Below, in pieces: positions 1-11,900 of a stretch of 64,000 bases of DNA. The notes beneath the pieces are model-generated. The model was not told the origin of the DNA. It did not search any database and worked only from the letters and a program-made list of their open reading frames with translations. Location: the NCBI GenBank assembly GCA_947172415.1, contig OX359200.1, positions 1,738,501-1,802,500 on the forward strand. Direction: 5' to 3'. How positions within the stretch are numbered: the stretch's first letter is position 1; each line of letters starts with the position of its first letter. The translations under genes were made by a program, and so were the position numbers. The DNA comes from Chondrosia reniformis. Lineage: Eukaryota > Porifera > Demospongiae > Chondrillida > Chondrillidae.

Positions 1-943
1 TAATTAACTAACGAAACTTCCCTGCATCTTGTAAGTCTCTAATATTAAATTCCGCTATGTAGGGGTAAATCCAGTTTCGCTAACTTTTGGTTCCGTTTAA
101 ATAAAGGGATATACAGTATATATAATATGTATGTGTTTATACACACTTAACATATAAATGCATCTACTTTGCAAATGACAGCATTTGGGAAGCTAAATTT
201 AATGCTTTTCTATCGTTCTTCATAATTTTGAGGATAGTTAAGTGTCAAGAGCCGTTAAGATTACGACTATATTTACGTATATAGCCAACTAATTTGAGTG
301 TGTGGGCGGTAACACTCAAATTTATTATAAAACTCAAATTGTTTTTTTGTTGCAATAAACTGTTTCATGACCTAATACTTGTATCTTTTGTAGAGATGCA
401 AGATTTATGTCATTTGATCACTTTAGTTTTATAAAAGCTGAAATTTAATTGATATTTTAATCATCAGCTGACCTTTTAATATTTTTGTTTACGTAATTTG
501 TACTAGTTTGTAAAGCTTATAAATTAGATAATCATGTCTGTATGTAATATTGAAAACAATAATGTATACGTATGTTAGCTTTGTATGCATATAACCATCC
601 ATGGCGTTGCACAATGCCTGAAACTTAATCTTTCCCACTAACAGCTTAACATCTCAGTACATGTTTATTTGTAAAGTTAGCATACAAGAATTCTTTTCTT
701 GAACCCTGACCTTTAAATAGTAACAAATTGCGGGTTCAGAATGTGGAGTGATATGTCGTTTGTACTACAAATATGGAATCTTTTGGGGATGGCTGGTATT
801 TGATGCATCGTTATGGCGATGTTATTTTCAGCCATTTTGAAGTGTTTTTTCATTTTGAGATGGATTATTAATGTCTACCTTTCAATTTCTTTGAAAATAC
901 GTACATTTCAAAAGGTTATATTATTCATCACCTGTTACTGCAG
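1..943. other. Intron or upstream sequence, no exon recognised
   Basis: AT-rich sequence before the first recognisable TTC38 exon. The acceptor at 942-943 with a phase-0 start implies a further coding exon upstream. I found no ORF resembling the TTC38 N-terminus here, so this is probably intron. Confidence 0.5.
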
Positions 944-3900
944 GCTTTCAAGGCAGCCTTAAAAATGGACATTCCTAAATTTGAGTCAATTTTACGAGAG
1001 ACACTTGTTGAACACCCAACTGGTAAGTCTTCACTTGCTTGTACAGCAAAACCAGTTTCAAACAGTCATTGAAATGTAAGACACAACAAACTAATTTAAA
1101 AGTACAAGTAAAAGTACAATATAAAGAGCAGAAAAGTCACCTTGAAAGTCTTCAAGTAGATTTCTTATGTTAAAGGACATACAGTAATTGGATCAAAAGG
1201 CTTTTTTGAGAGTTATATGCAATTATTAGCTGTATACATGTACTGTATGATGGGAGATGATTAGTTGCGATGTCAGCTAATAGAATGACTTGTGTTCCCA
1301 AACACACTTTACTAATATGGCTGTTTCCTACTGTGACTGAATGCCTAGATGCTCAGAATAGTAAATAGGAACCATAGTATAGGTTCAAACTGCCACTGAA
1401 TGAAGCCTTTCAGAGATTAAAGAGGTAGTTTCAATTCTGTATTTCAGACTGAAATGGATTCTTTCCAATAAATTGTACAGCAGCCAAAGGGAAATCCTGT
1501 GGCTGTATTAGAGTGATGGTAGCTACTTATGAAGAGGGCTGAATGGTCACTTTATATACAGGTGTTACCTTTCTCTGTGTGGAACATGTTTGCTGCAACT
1601 GTTTGTGCCAAAATTGTGTATATAAGGCTCCCAGATTTAGCATAGAGAGCCAAGGACTCACAAAAGTTCAAGATCAAGTAAAAGACAAAGATTCCCAGGG
1701 TCATTGATGAAGGGTAAAATACCCAGAAACAGCTGTCTGGCCCAGTGGAGAAGAAGAGAAGTACATGGTAGAAGCTGTATCCTCATCCAAAGCTCTCACT
1801 AGGTTTAGTTCCCTATAGGCCTTTACTCTAAAGCAGATGTACGTAGCATGTTGATATTGATTATTCATGTTTGTTTTCTCTCTGTTACATTTCTTAGATG
1901 TAGTAGCTCTTAGATTGTTATTAGTGCTCAGTATATCAATTGGCTCCTTTGAGTTGCTAAGAGATACTGTTGCAAGAGTTCTGCCGTTCTGGGATAAGGA
2001 TAATGTATTCTACCCCCATGTTCTGAGCTTGTGAGTGTGACTGACAACAGTTATGTATGTTTGTATGTGCTATACTTCCTAATTGAACATGTTTTATGAA
2101 TGACATAGTATGTTATTAGGAATGTTTGTCACCCTGAAAGTGAAACCTGTACCCTTTCATTTATAACAAATTATAGATTTTATGGTTTACAAATCCATAT
2201 ATGGAGTGTCCTACATATATCTGGTAGTACGTACTTTGGCATGTTTATGAATGAAGGACTCACAAATGGTCAAGAAGAAGGCAAAGATTCCCAGGGTCAT
2301 TGATGAAGGGTGGAATTTACAGAAACAGTTGTCTGGCCCGGTGGAGAAGAGAAATAGAAGGGGAAAACCCTTGTATCCTCATCCAAAGCTCTCACTAGGT
2401 TTATGGTTCTCCATAGGCCTTTACTCTAAATAGATATATCATGTAAGAAAAATGGTGTGTTAGATTAATCATAAATGGTGTGAGATTATTCATGGAGAAG
2501 AGGTTTTGCATGTCAAGATGATGGCACTGTTCTGCTCCCCTTCAGCTATGCCTTTGGCTTGGAGGAGACCAACTGCCAGAAGGAAGCAGAGGACCTTTGT
2601 CAGAGGTGCATCTCCATGCAGCCAACGTGTGTCTGGGCAATCCATTGCTTCTCTCACATAGTGGAAGAAACTAAAGATCCCAAGGAAGGAATTGATTTTC
2701 TTGAAAAGACCAGAAAGAATTGGGAGGAATCATCACTTGACAACCATATCACCTGGCACTTAGGGCTGCACTACCTTGGTGAGGCGGTCACTCCTAATAT
2801 CACCATTACCACAAGTGCCACAGTAATGCTTCCTTCACCTTTCCCTCTTATACTAACTACAAATAGTAATTAGTTCCATTTCACTAATTAGTGATGATTC
2901 TCAATATCAGAACAAGCTGATAATCAAGACCCAGCCCATTTCCATTGGGAGGGGCCATCTGAACCAATTGGTTATTGCCCATAATCAACTGAACCACAAG
3001 TGTTACATTAAAGCTTTACAGTCCACTCAGCCAGAGTGTCTACCTGTATAGGTTGAAAACACACTTAGATTACAGACAAGCTGACTATTGAGAAAAATGT
3101 ACAGTGCACTCCGCCTAATCTGCCACCGACCTTCTCCTGCACGAATTCATTTGTACATTACAAAACTATATAGATCCGCCAATAACCCGTAAATCCGCCA
3201 TCCACCATAGTGTTTTGACATCAATTCAGCATAACATATTGTTTACATACCACTTAATCCGCCAATGGCCCTTTAACACTTCTTCAGTCACCTCAAGATT
3301 TGCTACAGTTGTCTATCGTTATGGCATTAAAACGTTCAAGAACTAATTTATGTATTTTTGTACATACGTAGTTATGTATATGTATAGTAAAATCTTACAC
3401 TTTTATGCATGTAGTATTATATACATTTTGTACATTTTCAATGGCAAAAGTCTTATTTATGGTAACTTACATTTTTATTGTACTTAAGAAACGAATGTGA
3501 TAAGCTGGGCTTCATATTGTATAATCCGCCATAAAATTTCCTGAACCAATTGCGGCGGATTAAGCGGAGTGCACTGTATATCCTAAAGCCTTTAACTATG
3601 GAAGCTTCGATTCTTAAGGACATTTTGTCATTTTAATAGGACTTTAGTTATTAGCTTTTTTGGTGTAAAATTTCTTATGATTATCCATCTTTAGATAGAA
3701 AGTATACCTGTTTGATAAAATTTGTTTTCAATGGTCACCTGGTTTTTGTAAACCTGGTAATATGATTACTTTTGAATGTTCAAGTTTAAAGTTAACCTGA
3801 CCCCAATTCACATGTAATCATTTAGAGTAGAGCCTATAAGGGAAATAAACCTAGTGAGAGCTTTTGATGAGGAGACAACCTTTTCCTTCTCTTCTTCTCT

Positions 3901-6900
3901 GCGTATGTAACTTTGTTGATTTGGACTAATGAGTAAACACAGTCTCCTCATGAAATTGAGATTGTAATAATTATCTAGAGATGTATCTACTTGTACGTGG
4001 CTCAGTGGAAAAAAATGAAAAATTGAATGAACAGTATACCTATCATAAGTTTATAGAATTTCCCTATATAATAGGTATATAGGAAAACAGCCTTTTCTAA
4101 ATATCTCCCCTCAGCCCCACGTTGATATCTTTAGGAAAGTGATGCGTTCTATTATTGAACATGCAGTGTGATTATGTAATCACACCCCTGACACAATATG
4201 AAGTACTGCTACGTACTACTGCTTAGATGCTGGAATGATTGACAAAGTATATGAAGAGTATGATAGGGTGATGGAGGATAGAGCAGTAGTAGAAAATGCC
4301 TTTGGACTTATTGATGCATCGTCCCTTCTCTGGAGGTTAGAGGTAATGAGTCATAAGAATATTTAGATACAAATTTATCTGGTTTTTATATACAACGTAA
4401 CCTGGATAATCCACCATCCACCATTATTTTCTCACCTCATGTAATTGCACATTTTAAGTGTTTTCCACCTTTGTAATTGGCCACTTTTGTCAAGATTTCA
4501 ATTATACAAAGTAGATCTAAGAGATGTCCTCTAACCGTTCCAGAACTGACTTGACAATAGCCCAAAAGAAAGCTATATGTGACTACCGTATAGGAAGAAG
4601 GATTCAACAGAAACGCAGGAGCAAATATCGTTTATTGTTTTATTTAACTGGCTATAAATAAATAATATATTTTTTTGGTGATATTTGGTTAATCTGCCAA
4701 ACTCAATATTACAAAAGTGTCTGAAAAAATTATCTGGGTTGCACTGTATATATTTTGTCTTTTATAATGCTACATACGGGACAATACTGCTTCAGTGATA
4801 GAAACACATTAACTGTGTAAAATTAACATGGAATGATTAGTCTAGCACACCAGTTTTCAACATGTTACATCTACTTTAGAGTAACTTTCACTTTTGCACC
4901 TTTTTTGCATTCTCAGTTGGAAGGTCATAACCCTGGAAAGAAGCGTTGGAGCAGGGTGGAGAAGGCAATGACAGAGCTAAGATTCACAAGGGGCTCTCCG
5001 TTTCTTGATTTACATGTGATGCTGGCATTTTGTCACGACAGGGTTAATGCATCGACAGCCAAGTTGGCGATAGCCAAAGAAATGATTGAGGTATGGAGAG
5101 GAAAGTGTACCTACGTACCTGTCTACAGTGGCTTGTACAGGGAGACAATCAGGTCCCTAACTTCAAACCCTATATGAACCCTGTGCCGTATGTACGTGTT
5201 TTCTGTAGTCGTTACAAGATTACACTCAATCTGGGACAGACTTTCCTCAGGAGGTCACCAGAACGGTGAGTGCAAACAATACATTACAATACCAAACAAT
5301 TGTATACAGTACTCCATGTGGGGAATGTTCATGGATTATTGAACCTGTAATTTATAGTTTCATGACACAACCACAACTGAAGTCTAATCTGAAGTACAAG
5401 TATGTTGTAAATCAATCTATCAGTTGGTAGTGGAGTTTAAACAGTTGTGGTTTAATCTATCAGTTGGTAATGGCATGTAGAAAGTTGTGGTTCAACCTGT
5501 CAGTTGGTAGTGGAGTTTAAACAGTTGTGGTTCAACCTATCAGTTGGTAGTGGAGTTTAAACAGTTGTGGTTCAGCCTATCAGTTGGTAGTGGAGTTTAA
5601 ACAGTTGTGGTTCAACCTATTAGTTGGTAGTGGAGTGTTTAAGCAGTTGTGGTTCAACCTATCAGTGGTAATGGAATGTAGAAAATTGTGGTTCAGCCTA
5701 TCAGTTGGTAATAGACTATCTTGTTCACCATTACTACACTTGCCCCTTTTTGATTGAATTAATAAATGTAACTCTCTTGTCATTGTCTACATAGTTAAGT
5801 CTACCAGTGTGTCAAGCATTGTTAGCCTTCAGCGAACAGAAATACAGTGATGTAAGTGTCTCGGGAATGCAATGTTACATGCAGCTCTTTAGCAATAATT
5901 TGAAATACTTTAAAAAACTCACCTCAAAGCTGTACAACACATACGTACTTACACAGATACATTATCTATGTAAGTATGTGTTGTTCAGGTACAGTACATA
6001 TTCATATACAGTGTATGTATTGCCAGTAGAAATTGCAGAAAATGACCTCAGATATTTATCGAATATAATAACCTTCTTTTACTTTTGATATGGTAAAAAT
6101 GTCTACGGTATAATATTTTTGATTGACCTCAATCAAAAATATACCGTATACATTTTATTGATTCATGAAGAAGAAAATTTCACTCAAACTTGGCACACAT
6201 GTTCTCCAAGGGCCACATTCATAGGTGGTTGCTAGGAAAAAGTTGGCTTTGACTGTTGTGTCATTTTCTGTGTGATTTGTATTGGCGGTACGCAACTACG
6301 GATGTGTGAGTTGTTTCCATTGCAATTGTTGGCTGCAATTCCCTTCTCCTCCTGTTAGGTCTTATCTATTTTATTACCTTTGCGGTATGACTGGATAAGG
6401 ATTGGAGGCAGTTGGGCACAGCGGCAGGTTTTATTTGTCACTGTTATTGAAGCAGCAATTCAGGACAAAAATCACAAATTGGCTCTACAACTAATCAGTG
6501 AATTAAAGGTACACACTTTAAATATAGGTACGGTCAGTCATTGTTCAATGCGTGTTGTGTACATGCGTAGAACTGTGGAATAGGCTACCTTATTGGAACA
6601 GGCTCTACCCAAAGCATGTTACTTCTGAAGGTGCATGTCAAAATTGGGACATCATTCACCTAGGGATCGATGTGCCCAAACATTGAATTGATGTGTACAA
6701 ATTAGTTTCAGTATGCCACTTCTGCATGGTTAGCCTTACCATATGATCACTGTCTTGTTTTGATACTTTTTCTAGATGTGTTATATAGTCACTGTTGCCG
6801 GCACTGCCATCTCTCTACCTTCTAACTTCTTTTTTGGATGTCTTTTTATAATGTATGATTACGTATAATGTGTTCATTATTCATAGGCACTCAAGCCAAA

Positions 6901-6967
6901 GAGTAGAAAACTTATAATTTTATTTGAAAAAGTGCAGCAGTTGAACAGATACAGTAACCACACATAA
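944..6967 (+). CDS. TTC38: TTC38-like tetratricopeptide repeat protein (5'-partial)
   Basis: Nine exons join in phase: 944-1022, 1898-2030, 2546-2778, 4227-4342, 4917-5090, 5209-5265, 5795-5851, 6359-6508 and 6887-6967 (stop 6965-6967), giving 359 residues. The order of motifs matches animal TTC38 (about 470 aa): EHPTDVVALRLLLVLS, FYAFGLEETN, CVWAIHCFSHIVEE, ITWHLGLHYLDAG, FLDLHVMLAF, LSLPVCQALLAF and LLPLRYDWIRIGGSWAQR. The N-terminal ~110 residues are not visible and should lie upstream of the window; I saw no convincing exon in 1-943. The family is an alpha-helical TPR protein without a well-established biochemical role. Introns hold two pogo-type MITEs, a 40-bp minisatellite and copies of a dispersed repeat, two of which flank exon 1898-2030. 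The gene converges with the minus-strand gene ending at 8959. Identity is firm; exact splice choices are by eye. Confidence 0.88.
1655..1860 (+). repeat. Dispersed repeat R1 copy
   Basis: Plus-orientation R1 copy in the TTC38 intron just before exon 1898-2030. It shares the agattcccagggtcattgat, gtctggcccagtggagaaga and tcctcatccaaagctctcac blocks with the copy at 2248. Confidence 0.75.
2248..2435 (+). repeat. Dispersed repeat R1 copy
   Basis: Plus-orientation R1 copy just after exon 1898-2030, in direct orientation to the copy at 1655. The 60-aa ORF starting at 2251 is repeat sequence, not a gene. Confidence 0.75.
3102..3576 (+). mobile_element. pogo/Tigger-derived MITE 1 in TTC38 intron
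   Basis: A 475-bp element flanked by TA on both sides. The terminal inverted repeats begin cagtgcactccgcctaatc (left), with the right end reading rightward into ...taagcggagtgcactg, and pair over about 25 bp with a few mismatches. Inside, an ATG near 3319 opens the reading MALKRSRTNL, which resembles the N-terminus of pogo/Tigger (CENP-B-type) transposases, then runs into a stop. This is a non-autonomous deletion derivative of a TA-targeting pogo element. Confidence 0.85.
4393..4746 (+). mobile_element. pogo/Tigger-derived MITE 2 in TTC38 intron
   Basis: A 354-bp element in the next intron, flanked by TA. The left end (caacgtaacctggataat) pairs imperfectly with the right end (attatctgggttgcactg). 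It carries an ATG near 4525 reading MSSNRSRTDLTIAQKKAICD, a good match in character to the N-terminal helix-turn-helix of pogo/Tigger transposases. It differs from the element at 3102, so the two derive from related but distinct parents. Confidence 0.82.
5413..5715. repeat. Minisatellite, 40-bp unit, ~7 copies
   Basis: The unit begins cagttggtagtggagtttaa and continues with acagttgtggttcaacctat. Copies are slightly diverged. It lies in the TTC38 intron between exons 5209-5265 and 5795-5851. The minus-strand 67-aa open frame here is just the repeat. Confidence 0.93.
6095..6152. repeat. Short perfect-arm palindrome
   Basis: The segment tacggtataatatttttgattg and its inverse caatcaaaaatataccgta are separated by 3-4 bases, forming a hairpin of about 20 bp in a TTC38 intron. 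It may be a transposon remnant. Confidence 0.7.
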
Positions 6968-8958
6968 TGTTATATACTGTTTGAATTTGTGTCCAGTGTT
7001 TGCAGATTTATCATGATTCAAATTAATATATTCATCTTCTTGACACTACTGTAGTTCTGTATACCTGTTACCACATACGTATGTACATTTAGTGTTTAAC
7101 TTAGTATATACGTAGTGTACTGCATGCCTATATTCGTATACGGGAGTCAACCACTACACACCACTCATTGGTATGAATAATTGCCCCATTCAACCAATCA
7201 ACAGCATACAATTCCCATTTATCCATCCTCAATACGTGGACGCTCTTCTAACATAGCTTGCAACTGATGGTTCCACATATGCAAACACCAATGATAATAC
7301 TACTAGTATTCAGGCCTTGACAAATGTACATACATACCAAAATCCTTTGTATATGTACGGTATCCATCATATACGTAGTTGTCATTTTGTATACAAGAGA
7401 AGACTGTAGACTAAGAGAGTTAATTGCACTGAGCCCTTAAGGCTATGTATGAGAAGATAGTAATAAAATAGTTACTGTACCTTTGATGTTGTAATGGTAT
7501 TGTTTTATATACAGTGGAACCTGCCTAATGCGGTCACCCAAGGGAGACAAACTTGCTGGCTGTAATACACAGGTGGCTGTATTAACTTCCATTTCCTGAT
7601 GCAAAAGCATTTACTGAATGCTTATTGATAAAGCGCAGTGTGAAAGTAATAATTATTTATACATGCATGTAGTATGCATAACAAATGTTAAATTTATATT
7701 TACAAATTGACAGTCATGGTTAAATAATCAATTTATTAATATTGACATCATTTCAACAATAAGCCCAATGAATCCACCAAAGATGCAACTGTAGACTATG
7801 ATCCAACTCAGGTCCCTCCTTATCATGAGAGCTAGAATCTAAAAAGTACAATGAAAGGCTGTTTAGCATGCGCAGTCACTAATTATAAGTACATAGTCTA
7901 AATCTCGGGTTGGATTTTTGGAGTGAGCTTAATTACAGGGTTGGCAAGAGTGATTCCGGACCCTGAAGTGAGCGTATATATATATCAGACCCTTGGGGTG
8001 AGCGTATATATATATCAGACCCTTGGGGTGAGCGTACGTATATATATATCAGACCCTTGGGGTGAGCGTATATATATATCAGACCCTTGGGGTGAGCGTA
8101 TGTATATATCAGACCCTTGGGGTGAGCGCATCATGTTTATTTAATGGCATCATAAAAATAGATGAAGTCATTTGATTATATGCCTGTAAAATGACTCATA
8201 TCTACAATAACTGACTTGCTTAATCTGTTTGGGTGATATTTCATCCATTTTCCTTCTTATTATCAAATCAACTTGCTGCTTAATTCCAACAACATCAATA
8301 ATCTCTTCCTGACTAACTGATTTTCTTACCTGCATTGATAGCATGTGAAGTATGTATACGTACTAAAGCTTATCACAAACTTATGAAAGTTAGGGAAGTC
8401 AGAAATCTCCATTTCAGTCATAATTAAAATCTGCCACTATGAGGCAAACATACTTACAAAGGACCAACAATATATAGACACTAGAAAAAGGTGGCATTCC
8501 CAGGAACAACTGTTTCGACCCGTAGAAAGGGAAGAAAAGTTGAAACTGAATCCTCATCCAAATCTCCATGGACCTTCCCAAAGAAAGAAATATAGGAAAG
8601 TAGTATTTTAATCTATTATGATATACTGTACATCATATTCACGTTCACAGGAAAGTGGTGCTATTCACACGTGTACAGATGTACAGTATGTATGTCTAAA
8701 ACACCATATTCCAAAAACTATGGTTATCATAATAAAAGCTACGGAAACATAAAGAAAATACTTAGACTAATGACATTGTGCAAACCTATAGAGCTTTGGA
8801 TGAGGATGCAGTTAGGCCTGTTTTCTTCCTTTCTCTATTGGGCATGTACTTCTAATATACAACTACATTGCTTATGAGTGGTATAGGAACATACACAATG
8901 TATTAAGCTGTGCAGCAAGATAACAGTTAACATTAGCTCTCCCATAAAATTGCTTCAC
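6968..8958. other. Intergenic region between convergent genes
   Basis: This region separates the TTC38 stop from the stop of the minus-strand membrane protein gene. It contains a solo pogo-like terminus at 7512 (cagtggaacctgcctaatgc), a 32-bp-class minisatellite (7963-8132) and a degenerate dispersed-repeat copy (about 8480-8590). I see no gene. Confidence 0.6.
7963..8132. repeat. Minisatellite with TA-rich core, ~5 copies
   Basis: The unit is about 30 bp: gtgagcgtatatatatatca followed by gacccttggg. Copies differ in the length of the internal TA run. The 73-aa plus-strand frame across it is repeat only. Confidence 0.92.
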
Positions 8959-11900
8959 TTAACCCACCACTGGTGTGAGTTCTTCAATAAGCTGCAGCAG
9001 CTGAGGCTTGAGAAGGAGTTTTAATTCTCCAAAATCAACATCCATCATTAATAGCATGGTGCCTTCTCTTTTTCCCTTTAGTTTCTCCACCTCTTCATCT
9101 ATCAGGTTGCTAATGATTTCTGGCTGCCACATCTTTTTCAGTTTACCCTCTGTATGTTACCATGGTTACAGGCACAAACAAAAAAGTAACAGATATTAAT
9201 CCATAAACATGTAAATGTATGTATATCACACCAGTAGTACATTTGAAAAGAAAATTGTGACAAATAATGTTTCATGTGATTAAGCAACACATATACTGTA
9301 CATGTTATACTAACAGGACTAAATTGGCTAACACTGGCTATTATTGCAAAACTGTTGCATATCCTCTATTAGCTAGCACGCGCTAAGGATATACGTATGT
9401 ATTCAGATTAATGTACTTAAAATACAAGGGTGGGTGTTATACGTACAATAGTGCTATATATACTACTTATGTTCACCTTTATGTAGAACTACTATACATA
9501 CATACAAAGGTAGGGCTAACCCAAGTTGAGTGCCTTTGTTATACTGCTTTCATCACTGCTTAACAGGTAGGACTGGAGGGCGTCCACATCAAATAGATGG
9601 TCCAGTATTATTAGCGACAAACACTTTCGTATTTCCTTGTACTGTCTTAAGAAGACACCACTGAGCAAGACATGTACAGAGATATAGGAGTGAGCAAGAC
9701 ATGTACAGAGATATAGGAGTGAGCAAGACATGTACAGAGATATAGGAGTGAGCAAGACATGTACAGAGATATAGGAGTGAGCAAGACATGTACAGAGATA
9801 TAGGAGTGAGCAAGACATGTACAGAGATATAGGAGTGAGCAAGACATGTACAGAGATATAGGAGTGAGCAAGACATGTACAGAGATATAGGAGTGAGCAA
9901 GACATGTACAGAGATATAGGAGTGAGCAAGACATGTACAGAGATATAGGAGTGATTGAGAATGAAAAGATGAAAGAGGCTTTTCTTATGAAGTAAATTCA
10001 CAATATAAAGACATAATTTGAGGACATCTGTATCCAAACTTTGCTACTTAGGCTGCAAAGTTGCACTAAAAATACGTAGGTTCTCTTCAAGTGTAAATTC
10101 GATCAAAGCAGTTAAAGACCATATACGTACGTAGGGGTAGTATGTAGATACATGAATATGTATGTAGTATGCACTATATGTATATCAAGAATGGAATGCG
10201 AGATATGATGAAGCTTAAGGTTTACGTATATAGTACACAACATTATTAAGGTGTCAAATCAATGTGCGTCAAAAGATTGAGGATGTGGGCAAAACTTGCA
10301 ATTTCGCATTCTTTAGACACACGCATTCAATACCCAATACAATATATTCTCCCATCAAGCAAACTTCGTTTCCACCCTTTGCTCATCGCACTCCTCAGGA
10401 GACTAGAGCTGGTGAGGTAAAGTCAAATGATGAGACATATGATATATATTTTTTTTCTATATTTTTTTTTTTTAGATTATTTACCAAAATCTAACCAATA
10501 AACAACAAAAGTTCAAATTTACTAATAATAAATGTTCAAACAATGTGGTTCTTTTACTGTACATGTTCTAATTGAAATTGAAATTAAGGATTGAAAACAT
10601 TGTCAATGTGATTGTCCTTGATTGTGGTTTTATGATATATATTATACCATATAATTTAATTTACTGTATAAAATATAATTTACATGTTCAAATGATATTC
10701 TACAGTGTACGTACGTATATATGTATGTTAAACTACGTAGTGTAGAATAGAATGTGAGATGTATTATGTATGGACTATATACTGTATAAAAGAATTTACA
10801 TGTTCAAATGATATTCTTCACTTCAGTTCATTGTATGTTAAATAAAAGAACCTTCATTCAAAAACAGCCTTAGGAATAGATCTCTCTCATTAATAGACCA
10901 ACCTAATTCCCAATTTGATAAACACTGCCTATATCCACAATAACACTTATAGAAGAGCTGCCATACAACAAACAATTAAGTGAAGCATAATGAAACATAA
11001 CAGAGACCACAGACCAAACATATGGTAGTGTGTCTATGGTAACACCAATCACACTGCAATCACATGCACACATAGGTACATACATCTGGACAAAACAGAT
11101 GTTCCACAACCTACGTAATACACTAACATACACAGACTTGAAAGAGTATGGAGTATTTGTTGTAAACATTGTACTTGTATAGGTATTGAGCATCAGGATC
11201 ATAAATTCAATAAGTTTGATGTACATTTTGACCTGGAGGTCTTCATCAGTAATATAACAAGGTTACAGAGCAAGTTTAAATAAGGGAGATACAGGGATGG
11301 ACGGAACAATATGCATATAAGCGAGCTCTGTGAGTTCATCCCTATTATGTGATGACTTATAATTGTGTGTTTGCAAGCATAATTTATATTGTAAAACTAT
11401 TAACATTAGCTGTGCACATACTACATCATCATCAATGCACACAGACAGATGGCCATGCATACCTATTTCAGTAGCTGTTTCCATAACCGGATATCAGACT
11501 GTATCAGGACCAACGTATAATGTTGTCTGATCTCTGGTATACGTACATGAAAAATCTAAGATACCATTTTCCTACATGCTATGCCTATTCTGTAAAAGAG
11601 CCTATAGGGGAACTAAACCTGAAGAGAGCTTTTGGATGAGGATACAAAAGTCTTTTCTTCCTTCTTTTCCCTTCTTTCATCTTCTTCTCCACTGGGTCAG
11701 ACAGCCGTTTCTGGGAATTTCACCCTTCATCAGTGATCCTGGGAGTCTTGGTCTTTTCTTTATCTTGATCTTCTGTGAATCCTACATGGGACTGTTGTAT
11801 CTACTGTATAAGAGTATGCATGAAAAATCTATTTTCTTAAATGGTTATGAAGTATAAGAGGCTCTAAAGTAACATAAATAATACAATAGACTAAACCAGA

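Noticed and set aside
10903..11484. Minus-strand ORFs of 107 and 73 aa
   Set aside because: Composition and content look like translated AT-rich intron with repeat fragments, and they are not needed for phase in the surrounding gene.
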